From: Gilliamella sp. Occ3-1
GTDB taxonomy: Bacteria; Pseudomonadota; Gammaproteobacteria; Enterobacterales; Orbaceae
DNA: 64,000 nucleotides
Direction of reading: 5' to 3'
NCBI RefSeq assembly: GCF_001690655.1
Contig: NZ_LZHQ01000027.1
Coordinates: forward strand, 62,001 to 126,000
A program made the position numbers and the translations under genes. Below the pieces are notes generated by a model. It saw nothing but the letters and a program-made list of their open reading frames with translations. It searched no databases and had not been told where the DNA came from. Every line of letters begins with the position of its first letter. Position 1 is the stretch's first letter. Shown one piece after another: positions 1 to 8,881 of the stretch.

Positions 1-650
1 GATGCCGCTTTTCCTGTAGGTGCCGATGTAATAATTTGAGCATGCGGATTGGTTAACAAAATTCCGGCTAAAATTTTGGCAACAGTAGTTGTTTTACCCG
101 TACCTGGTCCACCAGAAATAATAGCAACTTTGCGTGTTAACGCAGCAGCAACTGCTACTTTTTGCCAATCAATTTCGGTTTGATTCTGAATAAAAAGTTG
201 ATTAAGTACAGTGGTTAAATCAGTATTGTAGCTAAGTTCTTTATCTAAAGCTGTATGATTGAAATATTGAGCTACATTTTGTTCATCTAACCACATTCTT
301 TGAAAATAAAGTTTATTTTCAATAAAAATAAGCGGAGACAAATTTGTTCCATCACTCACAACCTGACTATCATAAGCTTGTTCAAGAGCAATTTTCCAAT
401 CTTGCGCATTTGGCGAATCTAATTGTAACCAAAGCTGTGATTCAATCGTTGATTCATCTAAATAAGCAAGATCAAGGCAAACATGACCAGATCTTACCTC
501 TTTACTAAGCGACATAACTAAAAAGCTAAATCGTTTAATAGTAATATCATCATTTAACTTTGCTTTATGTGTTAAAAACGTTGCCAAATGAATATCAAGC
601 AAACTACTTTGGCTATTTTGTTTAAATTGGCTTAACCACTCGTTTAACAT
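1..650 (-). CDS. recD: RecBCD enzyme subunit RecD, N-terminal part (runs off left edge)
   Basis: The first 216 residues of the RecD helicase subunit of exonuclease V, which unwinds DNA 5'-3' from double-strand ends as part of RecBCD. Translating the minus strand from the ATG at 650 gives the variable N-terminal domain and then a Walker A motif, GGPGTGKTT, at residues 180-188, followed by the family-typical segment leading to TSAPTGKA at the window edge. The remaining helicase motifs lie outside. It follows a small secreted-protein gene by 24 bp. recB is also in this window but about 34 kb away, so the usual recB-recD adjacency is broken here. The identification rests on the P-loop context and overall order of motifs. 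Confidence 0.9.
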   Translation of the reverse strand, partial: MLNEWLSQFKQNSQSSLLDIHLATFLTHKAKLNDDITIKRFSFLVMSLSKEVRSGHVCLDLAYLDESTIESQLWLQLDSPNAQDWKIALEQAYDSQVVSDGTNLSPLIFIENKLYFQRMWLDEQNVAQYFNHTALDKELSYNTDLTTVLNQLFIQNQTEIDWQKVAVAAALTRKVAIISGGPGTGKTTTVAKILAGILLTNPHAQIITSAPTGKAA

Positions 651-674
651 ATTCTATTTCTGTTATTAACGTAC

Positions 675-893
675 TTATAAACCAATTATATCGTTAACTT
701 TATCTTTTGGATAAGTCAGTTTAAAACTTAAGTTAAGATTTTTATTTTCGCCTTTGGTCAACGACACGGTTGATTGTCCTTGTAATTCGGCACCTTGCAA
801 AAAAAGCGTGACTTTATTAAGTGTTACATTATTGTTTGCAAAAACACTGCTAGAAGCAAATGCAATTAAAAAAGCTAATTTCTGAATTTTCAT
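675..893 (-). CDS. Small secreted protein resembling a lone DUF4140 domain
   Basis: A 72-residue protein with a Lys-rich start, a hydrophobic stretch and a signal-peptidase-like site (SSSVFA before NNN, about residue 19). The mature part, VTLFLQGAELQGQSTVSLTKGEN, split here as VTLFLQGAEL and QGQSTVSLTKGEN, resembles the N-terminal DUF4140 segment of much longer DUF4139 'mucoidy inhibitor' proteins. Those are several hundred residues, so this is either a stand-alone domain or a remnant. A clear ribosome site (AAAGGAAC, 5 bases before ATG) argues that it is still translated. It lies 24 bp upstream of recD on the same strand. Its function is unknown and the domain match is from memory. Confidence 0.6.
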   Translation of the reverse strand: MKIQKLAFLIAFASSSVFANNNVTLNKVTLFLQGAELQGQSTVSLTKGENKNLNLSFKLTYPKDKVNDIIGL

Positions 894-1055
894 ATAGTTC
901 CTTTGAAATAAAAACTAATTTATAACTATTTAAAAATAATTATGTTATAAGTTAAATGGCACATGATTCTCTCTAACAATGGTAATAAAGTAGTTATTCT
1001 ATCTGTTTAATTGCTATTAATTTTAACATAGTTGTACAAAAAATAAATTATTTTT

Positions 1056-1095
1056 TGTTTAATATATTGAACGAAAAATAAAAATAGTTTATATT
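1056..1095 (+). promoter_or_regulatory. nadR-pnuC promoter with NadR-box-like palindrome
   Basis: A sigma-70 promoter is visible as TTGAAC (1067-1072), 17 bases, TATATT (1090-1095), about 35 bp before the nadR ATG. Overlapping its -35 is TGTTTA-ATATAT-TGAACG (1056-1073), an imperfect 18-bp palindrome close to the enterobacterial NadR box TGTTTA-N6-TAAACA (10 of 12 defined bases). Binding here would block the -35, which would make the gene autoregulated by NAD status. The operator assignment is inference. Confidence 0.6.
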
Positions 1096-1103
1096 TCGTT
1101 TAA

Positions 1104-2363
<1,260 letters not shown>

Positions 2364-2369
2364 TAAATT

Positions 2370-3059
2370 ATGAATAAATTAAGCAATCTTGCCATTTTAA
2401 TTGGACGTAATAAATTCTATCCATTTTTTTGTATATTATGTGTAACACTAGCATTTTTATACACTGACCCATTTACTGAATTTGATTTACGCTATGCTAC
2501 TTCTTACATAGGCGCTTTTTGCGGTCTGCTATGCGTTATCTTATTAGCAAAACGTAAAAACATGGGAAATGTATTAGGTATGTTTGCCGTAGTTGCAGAA
2601 TGTTGTGCTAATGTTCTTGGCGGCAATATTGGTGCAGGACTACCGCCAGTCTACTATTTTTGTTCACACATCTATGGTTTATTCACTTGGCAAAAGAACC
2701 TTGATAATAATAAAAACGTTAAAGTTCGCTCATTCAATGAAACCACATTTTTATATACAATCATATTTCTTATTATTGCCGCTTTTATTAATATTTATTT
2801 AACGGATAAAATTGGTGTAACTAATACAACCTACCAACTAATAACTAACTGTTTTATATTTGGTCTAGGCATTGTTGCTCAATTATTATTGATGATGCGA
2901 TATGTGTTTAACTGGTATTTATGGGTTATATTAAATGTACTGGTAATTGGTTTAAATATCTATACCGACAATATCATTATCGCAACACAATATTTAATTT
3001 ATCTGTTTAATGCCATTTATGGAATTTGTGAATGGAAACGCTCTGAGCAACCAGAGTAA
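2370..3059 (+). CDS. pnuC: Nicotinamide riboside transporter PnuC
   Basis: A 229-residue inner-membrane protein with about seven hydrophobic segments, ending in the PnuC-typical GICEWKRS tail. Internal family landmarks include the NWYLWVILNV segment and the conserved polar TDNII region between the last helices. PnuC carries nicotinamide riboside by facilitated diffusion, and NadR kinase traps it as NMN. It starts 6 bp after nadR stops, so the two are one transcription unit under the promoter at 1067-1095. The 3' side carries a copy of the 37-bp repeat and then a bidirectional terminator. Confidence 0.93.
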   Translation: MNKLSNLAILIGRNKFYPFFCILCVTLAFLYTDPFTEFDLRYATSYIGAFCGLLCVILLAKRKNMGNVLGMFAVVAECCANVLGGNIGAGLPPVYYFCSHIYGLFTWQKNLDNNKNVKVRSFNETTFLYTIIFLIIAAFINIYLTDKIGVTNTTYQLITNCFIFGLGIVAQLLLMMRYVFNWYLWVILNVLVIGLNIYTDNIIIATQYLIYLFNAIYGICEWKRSEQPE

Positions 3060-3071
3060 ATATTCTAATTT

Positions 3072-3108
3072 TGTTAAAAAGTTTCAGGAAAGACTGTGTT
3101 TAAGTATA
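3072..3108 (+). repeat. 37-bp dispersed intergenic repeat, copy A
   Basis: One of four ungapped 37-bp copies in this window (others at 18192, 45669, 55884). In the sense orientation it reads TGTTAAAAAGTTTCAGGAAA and ends in AGTATA. It begins 12 bases after the pnuC stop and runs straight into the terminator stem. Shared features are TGT-AAAAA at one end, TTTC-GG-AA in the middle and AGTATA at the other end. Confidence 0.7.
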
Positions 3109-3143
3109 AAAATAGAAAATAAGTGCTTTATTTTCTATTTTTT
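3108..3143. terminator. Bidirectional terminator between pnuC and pcm
   Basis: A 15-bp perfect stem (3108-3122 with 3128-3142) around the loop GTGCT, built only of A/T pairs plus one G-C pair. T-rich flanks lie on both sides. The converging genes pnuC (+) and pcm (-) can both end here. Confidence 0.8.
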
Positions 3144-3161
3144 ATTTGAGATGCAGTCTAA

Positions 3162-3788
3162 TTATTCAACATCCCCTTTAACCAAAGGCACAAATATAAC
3201 CTCGCCCATATTTTTAGCTACAAAATTATCTCCATCACGCTCAATTAATTGTAAAACCTGTTTATTTTCGCCAACAGGAATAACTAAACGTCCTTTATCG
3301 GCTAACTGTTCTAGTAAGCTTTGTGGCACTTCAGATGCGGCGGCTGTAACAATGATGCCATCAAATGGTCCACGTTCAGGCCAACCTAACCAACCATCAC
3401 CATGGCGTGTTGCAATGTTATGAATATCAAGTTGCTTTAAACGGCGTTTAGTATTCCATTGTAGACTTTTTATTCGTTCTACCGAGCAGACATTTTCGAC
3501 TAACTTTGCTAAAACAGCCGTTTGATATCCCGACCCTGTTCCAATTTCAAGTACTTTTGAATTAGGCTCTAATTTTAATAGTTCAGTCATCTTTGCTACG
3601 ATATAAGGCTGAGAAATAGTTTGACCGCTTCCTATTGGCAATGAACGATTATCGTAAGCTTGATGCGAAAGCGCCTCATCAACAAAATGTTCACGAGGAA
3701 TTGACGCAATAGCATCTAAAACGCGCTCGTCTTTTATTCCTTGTTGCCGTAAGAATTTAATTAGGGATTGCATTTTTAGATTTTGCAT
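3162..3788 (-). CDS. pcm: Protein-L-isoaspartate O-methyltransferase
   Basis: A 208-residue repair methyltransferase that uses S-adenosylmethionine to methylate isoaspartyl residues in aged proteins. The SAM-binding motif [10 protein letters not shown] is at 81-90, and the family signatures REHFVDEAL and [11 protein letters not shown] are present. The length equals E. coli Pcm. It starts 5 bp after truD and ends an operon tusE-ftsB-ispD-ispF-truD-pcm. In E. coli surE lies between truD and pcm, and nlpD-rpoS follow. None of these is here, and pcm instead faces pnuC. Confidence 0.96.
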   Translation of the reverse strand: MQNLKMQSLIKFLRQQGIKDERVLDAIASIPREHFVDEALSHQAYDNRSLPIGSGQTISQPYIVAKMTELLKLEPNSKVLEIGTGSGYQTAVLAKLVENVCSVERIKSLQWNTKRRLKQLDIHNIATRHGDGWLGWPERGPFDGIIVTAAASEVPQSLLEQLADKGRLVIPVGENKQVLQLIERDGDNFVAKNMGEVIFVPLVKGDVE

Positions 3789-3793
3789 TTGAG

Positions 3794-4816
3794 CTACTCA
3801 TTTTCTATTATTAGTTCACGTATCACACTTGTTGCATAACAACCTGATGGCAAATAAAAATTGAGTTCGAGACTATGCTCATCTAACCATTGCCAATTAA
3901 GCTGCTCTGCTCGTAACAATATTGACCGTCTTGCTGTTTCTACTCGCTCTTTTTTAAATAGATCATTAAATTCAGACCAACTTTCTAAACATTTTTGCTC
4001 AAACTTCAGCGCATCAAATAATGTACCTAGTGGTGAATCCCCCACCATTGGTGCAGTAATATTGATCTCGCCTTGTTCTAAACGCATTTGTAACTGAACT
4101 AATTCGTCTGCTTGAGCAATAAACCAGCTACCACGATGCGCTAATTGTAATATATCGCCATTGAGCACGGTTTGATGCAAACTTTGGGTAATGCGTTGAC
4201 TGACAATATTATTAAAAATCGCACTTCGCGCCGCAGAAAGATAAAAGCTACGTTTTTTTCGATCCTTAACCGAAATTTCGCCATTGGCCCATTTTATAGC
4301 CTGAGTAATATTATTTTCATCACGACCAAAACGCTGCTCACCAAAATAATTAGGCACACCATGCTGTTTGATTAATGCTAATTTAGATTCAATTTCAGAT
4401 TGACTATTTAACGATTTTAAAATAATTTTAAAATAATTACCTTTTAATGCGCCAATTTTTAATTTTTTATTATGCCGCGTGACTTTTAATATTTTACAAC
4501 CCGTCAAATTAAATGCCGAAAAGTCTGGTGTTTGTTGACCTGGCATATGTAAACTGAACCACTGCTCAGTCACTGCTTGGCGATCTTTCAAACCAGCATA
4601 ACTTACTAGCTTGGTTGAAATTCCCACATATTTAGCCAACTGCTCAGCCACGAAAATGGTATTACAATCACGTTTTTGCAAAAAAACTAAAACATGTTCG
4701 CCTTCACCAGTCAACTCAAAGCCAAGATCTTCTGTCACATTAAAATCTTCGTATTGTTGCTTGTATTGTCCTTTAGTGGTCGGTTTGCCATATAAATAAT
4801 TAAGTTGTGCTAACAC
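3794..4816 (-). CDS. truD: tRNA pseudouridine(13) synthase TruD
   Basis: A 340-residue TruD-family enzyme that makes pseudouridine at position 13 of tRNA-Glu. The catalytic aspartate is Asp78 in GLKDRQ. Downstream are the family signatures [12 protein letters not shown] and [12 protein letters not shown], and the C-terminal [13 protein letters not shown]. It is complete, about the length of E. coli TruD. It lies 21 bp after ispF in the same operon and 5 bp before pcm. Confidence 0.96.
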   Translation of the reverse strand: MLAQLNYLYGKPTTKGQYKQQYEDFNVTEDLGFELTGEGEHVLVFLQKRDCNTIFVAEQLAKYVGISTKLVSYAGLKDRQAVTEQWFSLHMPGQQTPDFSAFNLTGCKILKVTRHNKKLKIGALKGNYFKIILKSLNSQSEIESKLALIKQHGVPNYFGEQRFGRDENNITQAIKWANGEISVKDRKKRSFYLSAARSAIFNNIVSQRITQSLHQTVLNGDILQLAHRGSWFIAQADELVQLQMRLEQGEINITAPMVGDSPLGTLFDALKFEQKCLESWSEFNDLFKKERVETARRSILLRAEQLNWQWLDEHSLELNFYLPSGCYATSVIRELIIENE

Positions 4817-4837
4817 TATTATTGCCTATTGTATAAT

Positions 4838-5323
4838 TTAAACTGTTTCGGATTTTTTACTTAACAACACTACCGCTTGGCAAGCAATGCCTTCTTTACG
4901 CCCAGTAAAGCCTAATTGTTCAGTTGTTGTTGCTTTCACACTAATTTGATCAAAATGAACTTTCAGATCTTCTGCTATATTAACTCGCATTTGATCAACA
5001 TGCGGTCGCATTTTAGGTTCTTGGGCAATAATAGTAGTATCTAAATTAACTAATTCATAACCTTTATCTTGAACAAGGGTATACACCTCTTTCAATAATA
5101 TTCGACTATCTATACCTTTATATTTAAGATCTGTATCAGGAAATAGCTTACCGATGTCACCTAATGCCAATGCGCCAATTAAAGCATCGGTTATTGCATG
5201 TAACACAACATCACCATCAGAGTGAGCAACAAGGCCATATTGATAAGGAATTTTTACCCCTGCAAGAGTTATAGGACCCTCTCCACCAAACTTATGAACA
5301 TCAAATCCATGACCTATTCTCAT
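4838..5323 (-). CDS. ispF: 2-C-methyl-D-erythritol 2,4-cyclodiphosphate synthase
   Basis: A 161-residue MEP-pathway cyclase that releases CMP to form the cyclic diphosphate. The metal ligands Asp8, His10 (GFDVHKF) and His42 (SDGDVVLH) are intact, as is the C-terminal [17 protein letters not shown] signature. It starts 4 bp after ispD ends, as in E. coli, giving consecutive steps of isoprenoid synthesis from one transcript. Confidence 0.97.
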   Translation of the reverse strand: MRIGHGFDVHKFGGEGPITLAGVKIPYQYGLVAHSDGDVVLHAITDALIGALALGDIGKLFPDTDLKYKGIDSRILLKEVYTLVQDKGYELVNLDTTIIAQEPKMRPHVDQMRVNIAEDLKVHFDQISVKATTTEQLGFTGRKEGIACQAVVLLSKKSETV

Positions 5324-5327
5324 ACTT

Positions 5328-6041
5328 TTACCTATTTGGAATCTGCTTAGTTAAATAAAAAGTAGCCAATGCTAAATCTTCAGGACGGGTTATTTTTATA
5401 TTATCCCCTCGACACTCAATTAATAAAGGATGCCCACCACAATACTCAATGGCTGAAGCTTCGTCAGTGATGGCAACATGATCATTTAAAGCTTTTTGCA
5501 AACATGATTTTAGTTCGCCAGCATTAAACAGTTGAGGAGTAGAAGCGCCCCATAAATAAGTCCGATCTTCAGAATAATCAATAATGGTATCATTATTTTG
5601 ACAAGCTCGCTTAATCGTATCACTAACACGAGTGGCTAATATACCGCCTTGTTTTTTAGTTGTTACTGTTTCAATCAGGCGAGTAATATCACAATGAGTC
5701 ACACAAGGTCTTGCCGCATCATGAACTAAAGCCCACTGTTCATCATTCAGCAATTTTAATCCGGCTAAAACAGAATCAGCTCGAGTTTTGCCACCTAAAG
5801 CAACTTTAATCTTATCGTGCTGAGCAATTGAAAGGGTATTAAATATATTATCTTCTGAGCTAATCACAACAATAACTTGAGCGATTTGAGGATGCGTTAA
5901 TAATTTATTTAGAGTATGTTCTAAAACGGTCTTCGAACCAACTTTTAGATATTGTTTAGGGATTTGACTATTCATACGGCAACCAACTCCTGCTGCCGGT
6001 ACAATAGCAATGATATCATTAAGATTATTCAATTTATGCAT
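5328..6041 (-). CDS. ispD: 2-C-methyl-D-erythritol 4-phosphate cytidylyltransferase
   Basis: A 237-residue enzyme that transfers CMP to methylerythritol phosphate. The nucleotide-binding segment [18 protein letters not shown] is near residues 14-31, and the HDAARPCV motif, TDEASAIE and the C-terminal [10 protein letters not shown] are present. Its ATG overlaps the ftsB stop by one base (TAATG), a translational coupling arrangement shared with E. coli ftsB-ispD. Confidence 0.97.
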   Translation of the reverse strand: MHKLNNLNDIIAIVPAAGVGCRMNSQIPKQYLKVGSKTVLEHTLNKLLTHPQIAQVIVVISSEDNIFNTLSIAQHDKIKVALGGKTRADSVLAGLKLLNDEQWALVHDAARPCVTHCDITRLIETVTTKKQGGILATRVSDTIKRACQNNDTIIDYSEDRTYLWGASTPQLFNAGELKSCLQKALNDHVAITDEASAIEYCGGHPLLIECRGDNIKITRPEDLALATFYLTKQIPNR

Positions 6042-6337
6042 TATCGTTTTTTAGTATCCGAATCAATTATAATTCGATAAAAATATTCATTAGGTTTAAC
6101 CATACCCAAATGACTACGAGCACGCTCTTCTATTGCTTCATAGCCACGTTGCAAATCGTTAATTTCAGCAAACATCTGTTCGTTACGAGTCTTTAACTTC
6201 TCATTATCGGCACGCAAAGTGACTAACATTTCTACATTATCTTGATAATCGTACACATTATTTTTGCCATACCATAAAGAATATTGCAGATAACCCAGTA
6301 CAGCTAATAACAATAAAGGTAGCTTCCATCTTCTCAT
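6041..6337 (-). CDS. ftsB: Cell division protein FtsB
   Basis: A 98-residue divisome protein with a short cytoplasmic end (MRRWK), one membrane segment at about residues 6-20, and a periplasmic coiled coil rich in Leu, Glu and Asn. The conserved GYEAIEERARSHLGMVKPNE stretch precedes the EYFYRII end typical of FtsB. It bridges FtsL and FtsQ. It lies between tusE (21 bp upstream) and ispD (one-base overlap). Confidence 0.95.
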   Translation of the reverse strand: MRRWKLPLLLLAVLGYLQYSLWYGKNNVYDYQDNVEMLVTLRADNEKLKTRNEQMFAEINDLQRGYEAIEERARSHLGMVKPNEYFYRIIIDSDTKKR

Positions 6338-6358
6338 GAATTTAGTATTATCCTTTAT

Positions 6359-6676
6359 CTATATGCATTTAACTGGTTTTGGTAAGCCTGCAAGTTTAGT
6401 TACTTGTTTAGCAGGACCGTCTGGAAATAATTTATACAAATAACGACTATTACCCTTTTCTGCACCAAACTTTTTTTCCATTGCTTTGACTAAAGCTCGA
6501 ATAGCTGGTGAGGTTTTATATTCTAAGTAAAAATCACGAACAAATAAAATAACCTCCCAATGGGCATCGGTTAATTCAATGGACTCTTTGGCTGCCAATT
6601 CTGGAACTAAATCAACATTCCAATCCTGCCAATTTTTTAAATAGCCTTTCTCATCAGTTTCTATCTGCTCTAACAT
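6359..6676 (-). CDS. tusE: Sulfurtransferase TusE (DsrC family)
   Basis: A 105-residue DsrC-like protein of the sulfur relay (TusA, TusBCD, TusE, MnmA) that thiolates the wobble uridine of some tRNAs. The flexible arm ends LPKPVKCI, keeping the penultimate active cysteine. [16 protein letters not shown] and [15 protein letters not shown] match the family. It is slightly shorter than E. coli TusE (109) because of its N-terminus. It is the first gene of the operon with ftsB. Confidence 0.95.
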   Translation of the reverse strand: MLEQIETDEKGYLKNWQDWNVDLVPELAAKESIELTDAHWEVILFVRDFYLEYKTSPAIRALVKAMEKKFGAEKGNSRYLYKLFPDGPAKQVTKLAGLPKPVKCI

Positions 6677-6828
6677 TTTTTCAAAGTACGTTATTTTATT
6701 TGCGTTGTATTATACTCAATTAATCAAAATCCAACACTAATTTTGCAGACAAATACGTTATTGTTTGTTTAATTCCTTTAAAATTTGATGAAATTTAAAG
6801 CAAACGATAAAAAAAATTAAAATAGCTA

Positions 6829-6857
6829 TTTACAAATAAGCAAGTCTACTTTATTAT
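6829..6857 (+). promoter_or_regulatory. Promoter of tRNA-Ser(UGA)
   Basis: TTTACA (6829-6834), a 17-base spacer and TATTAT (6852-6857) lie 13 bases before the tRNA 5' end. The rest of the gap from 6677 shows only A/T-rich sequence. Confidence 0.6.
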
Positions 6858-6870
6858 TCACAGCCATTGC

Positions 6871-6958
6871 GGAAGTGTGGCTGAGCGGTTGAAAGCACCG
6901 GTCTTGAAAACCGGCGAGGGGCGACCCTCCCAGAGTTCGAATCTCTGCGCTTCCGCCA
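6871..6958 (+). tRNA. tRNA-Ser(UGA)
   Basis: An 88-nt class II tRNA including the encoded CCA. The acceptor GGAAGTG pairs with CGCTTCC, the anticodon loop CTTGAAA gives TGA, and a long variable arm (GAGGGGCGACCCTC) and the T-arm GTTCGAATC are present. The decayed T6SS/IS island begins directly downstream, as often seen next to tRNA genes, but I found no repeated tRNA 3' end at the far side. Confidence 0.97.
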
Positions 6959-6984
6959 TCTAATTCTTGTGGTAAATTCCACAA

Positions 6985-7179
6985 TCATCCAAAGAATTCC
7001 ATTTTAACCTTTGATAGCAAGGGTTCTAGTGGATTTTTTTCTTTCAATTTTATTGCTAATTCCATACTCATCCAGAGTAATCCAAAACAAGCCACGCTTA
7101 GATCGTATACTAAATCGGATAACAAAAAATACTTGATCAGTTTTGTATTTTTATTAAATACGATGATCTCGTTTTGCAT
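6985..7179 (-). CDS. Small hypothetical ORF, possibly a fragment
   Basis: A 64-codon ORF starting MQNEIIVFNKNTKL, moderately hydrophobic in the middle (LSVACFGLLWMSMEL) and basic near the end. There is no convincing ribosome site ahead of the ATG. I recognise no family. It sits in the decayed island between tRNA-Ser and the IS3 fragment, on the opposite strand to the T6SS remnants. It may be a piece of a lost gene or a chance ORF. Confidence 0.25.
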   Translation of the reverse strand: MQNEIIVFNKNTKLIKYFLLSDLVYDLSVACFGLLWMSMELAIKLKEKNPLEPLLSKVKMEFFG

Positions 7180-7254
7180 TGGATCGGCTACACTAATTCA
7201 TACAACTTTTTTAAGGGGTTAGGTAAACTTATCACAACTAAAAAATGAGCAAAT

Positions 7255-7421
7255 ATGAATAAGATTAAACGCAAAAGACGAACATTCACTGATGATTTTA
7301 AACACCAAATGGTCAGTCTTTATCAAAATATGGTAAATCACGTAGTGAAATCGTTGCAGAATATGATTTGACACCATCAGCATTGGACCGTTGGATAACG
7401 CAAGCAAGGCAAAGTAGCTTA
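7255..7421 (+). mobile_element. IS3-family transposase OrfA fragment (frameshifted)
   Basis: From the ATG at 7255 the reading gives KRKRRTFTDDFKHQMVSLYQN, split as KRKRRTFTDD and FKHQMVSLYQN. After two extra bases (7330-7331) it continues in another frame as GKSRSEIVAEYDL and TPSALDRWITQARQS. This is the helix-turn-helix start of an IS3-group OrfA. The fragment stops abruptly where VgrG sequence begins at about 7422. No intact orfB, terminal repeat or target duplication is visible. Confidence 0.8.
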
Positions 7422-7927
7422 CTGGCCTATGCACAAGAAGGCATCGCCCTAACCAGCCCTGAAAACATCCAACTAACAACAGGAAACAGCCTCACCTTAA
7501 CCAGCGAAAGTCAAACCGACATCAACGCCTTAAAAAATGTCACCTTCTCATCGGCTGAAGCGGTTGGTTTATTTACCCAAAAATCGGGGATGAAATTATT
7601 TGCCAACCAAGGCGATATCGAGGTGCAAGCCCAAAATGCCAACCTCAATATGGCCGCCAAGCAAGATATCAAAGTGGATAGTGTCGATGGCAAAGTCACC
7701 ATTACCGCCAAAGACAACCTCACGCTTATTTGTGGTGGCTCTTATATCAAAATCAGCAGTGAAGGCATTGAACTGGGCGCACAGGATAATGTTTTATCTT
7801 AAGTGTAATGTCTTCCAGAAGATGGGGGCCAGCGAATATGGATGTAGATGCTTTATTACCTGCTGGTTGTGAATCGGCGATACAAGAAGCGGATAAACTA
7901 CAAAAAGCAAATGTAAAACTTGGATAA
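7422..7927 (+). pseudogene. VgrG C-terminal fragment (T6SS spike), fused to IS3 OrfA
   Basis: About 170 codons of the C-terminal repeat region of a type VI secretion VgrG. The stretch has alternating segments such as GIALTSPENIQLTTGNSLTL, DIEVQAQNANLNMAAKQDIK and CGGSYIKISSEGIEL, typical of the DUF2345-like beta-helix extension. The gp27/gp5-like body is missing. A stop at 7800-7802 and a one-base shift at the G-run near 7831 interrupt it. The restored frame (GPANMDVDALLPAGCESAIQ) runs to TAA at 7925-7927. It is in frame with the preceding OrfA fragment, forming an accidental 144-residue chimeric ORF from 7368. Non-functional as a spike. Confidence 0.85.
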
Positions 7928-7930
7928 GTT

Positions 7931-8881
7931 ATGGATAAAATGAATAAATCAATACAAAAGCAAGATATTGAGAGTGTTTTTCAACAGATTATTGCGCTGT
8001 CATTAAAAAATGATGCAAATTTTTACCTTATCTATCAATCATATGACTAAAAAACAAGTTTAACTGATTTGATTGCAGAAAAAAATTAACATTATTTCGA
8101 TATATCAGCTATCAAATAAAGCACACACCAGGATTCATTGAACTTGATTTAAAAAATGAAAAAGATCGAACCATATTAAAACAAAGTATTCAGGAATTTT
8201 ATTTAGCCATCGATCCTAAAACCGTGTTATTTGCAAAACCACGTTCAGTATATGGATAAATTTATTCCTCATTTAATGCCGAAGTATTAGCACAAGAGTT
8301 AGGAAAAATTGCTATTCAACCATCAAGTGATGGTAAACAATTATTGCGTTATTTTGACCCATCGGTGTTACCACCACTATTAAATATTTTCATTTTTGTG
8401 CAAAAAAATATTACTTAATCCGATTCATTCATGGTTATATCTTAACAGTGACGGCCATTTAATTATTTAAAAAAATCATAGAGATGAAAGTGAAAACCTT
8501 ATTGGCAATTTGGGGATCATCAAGCAACAATGGCAACAAATAAACTGGATCGAAAGCCGTAATCAAACACTTGCTCGTTATCATTTTTTTCACCCAGAAT
8601 ATAGCTTACCAGAAAGTGAAGCTGATGGCATTATTATGCAATCTTTTCAAAATGCTACCCTCAAAGGATACCATGATAAACGAGATCTAGCCGAATATGC
8701 TTATCATAGTTTAGTTATACATCCTGAATTTATTGAACATCCAATTATTGCCGAAGCAATAAGACAACATCGGCACCAATCACTAATAAAACAATTACAA
8801 ACTATAACCCCACAACAATGGGATATTATAGCGGATGAATGTATCATTAATACAAAGGAAATAAATAATGGGTTTATGTGA
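7931..8881 (+). pseudogene. DUF4123 T6SS effector-adaptor pseudogene
   Basis: Starts at an ATG 4 bases after the vgrG remnant, where an adaptor (Tap/TEC family) is expected. The opening MDKMNKSIQKQDIESVFQQI is readable, but in-frame stops and frameshifts follow from 8047. Pieces such as LLRYFDPSVLPPLL near 8340 match the DUF4123 core. The last 123 codons (8510-8881) are open: INWIESRNQTLARYHFFHPE and ending ITPQQWDIIADE. Intact homologues chaperone a downstream effector onto VgrG. The end overlaps the next gene start by 14 bases. Confidence 0.75.

Noticed and set aside
7219..7479. 86-codon minus-strand ORF over the IS3-VgrG junction
   Set aside because: It is antisense to recognisable OrfA and VgrG sequence and resembles nothing.
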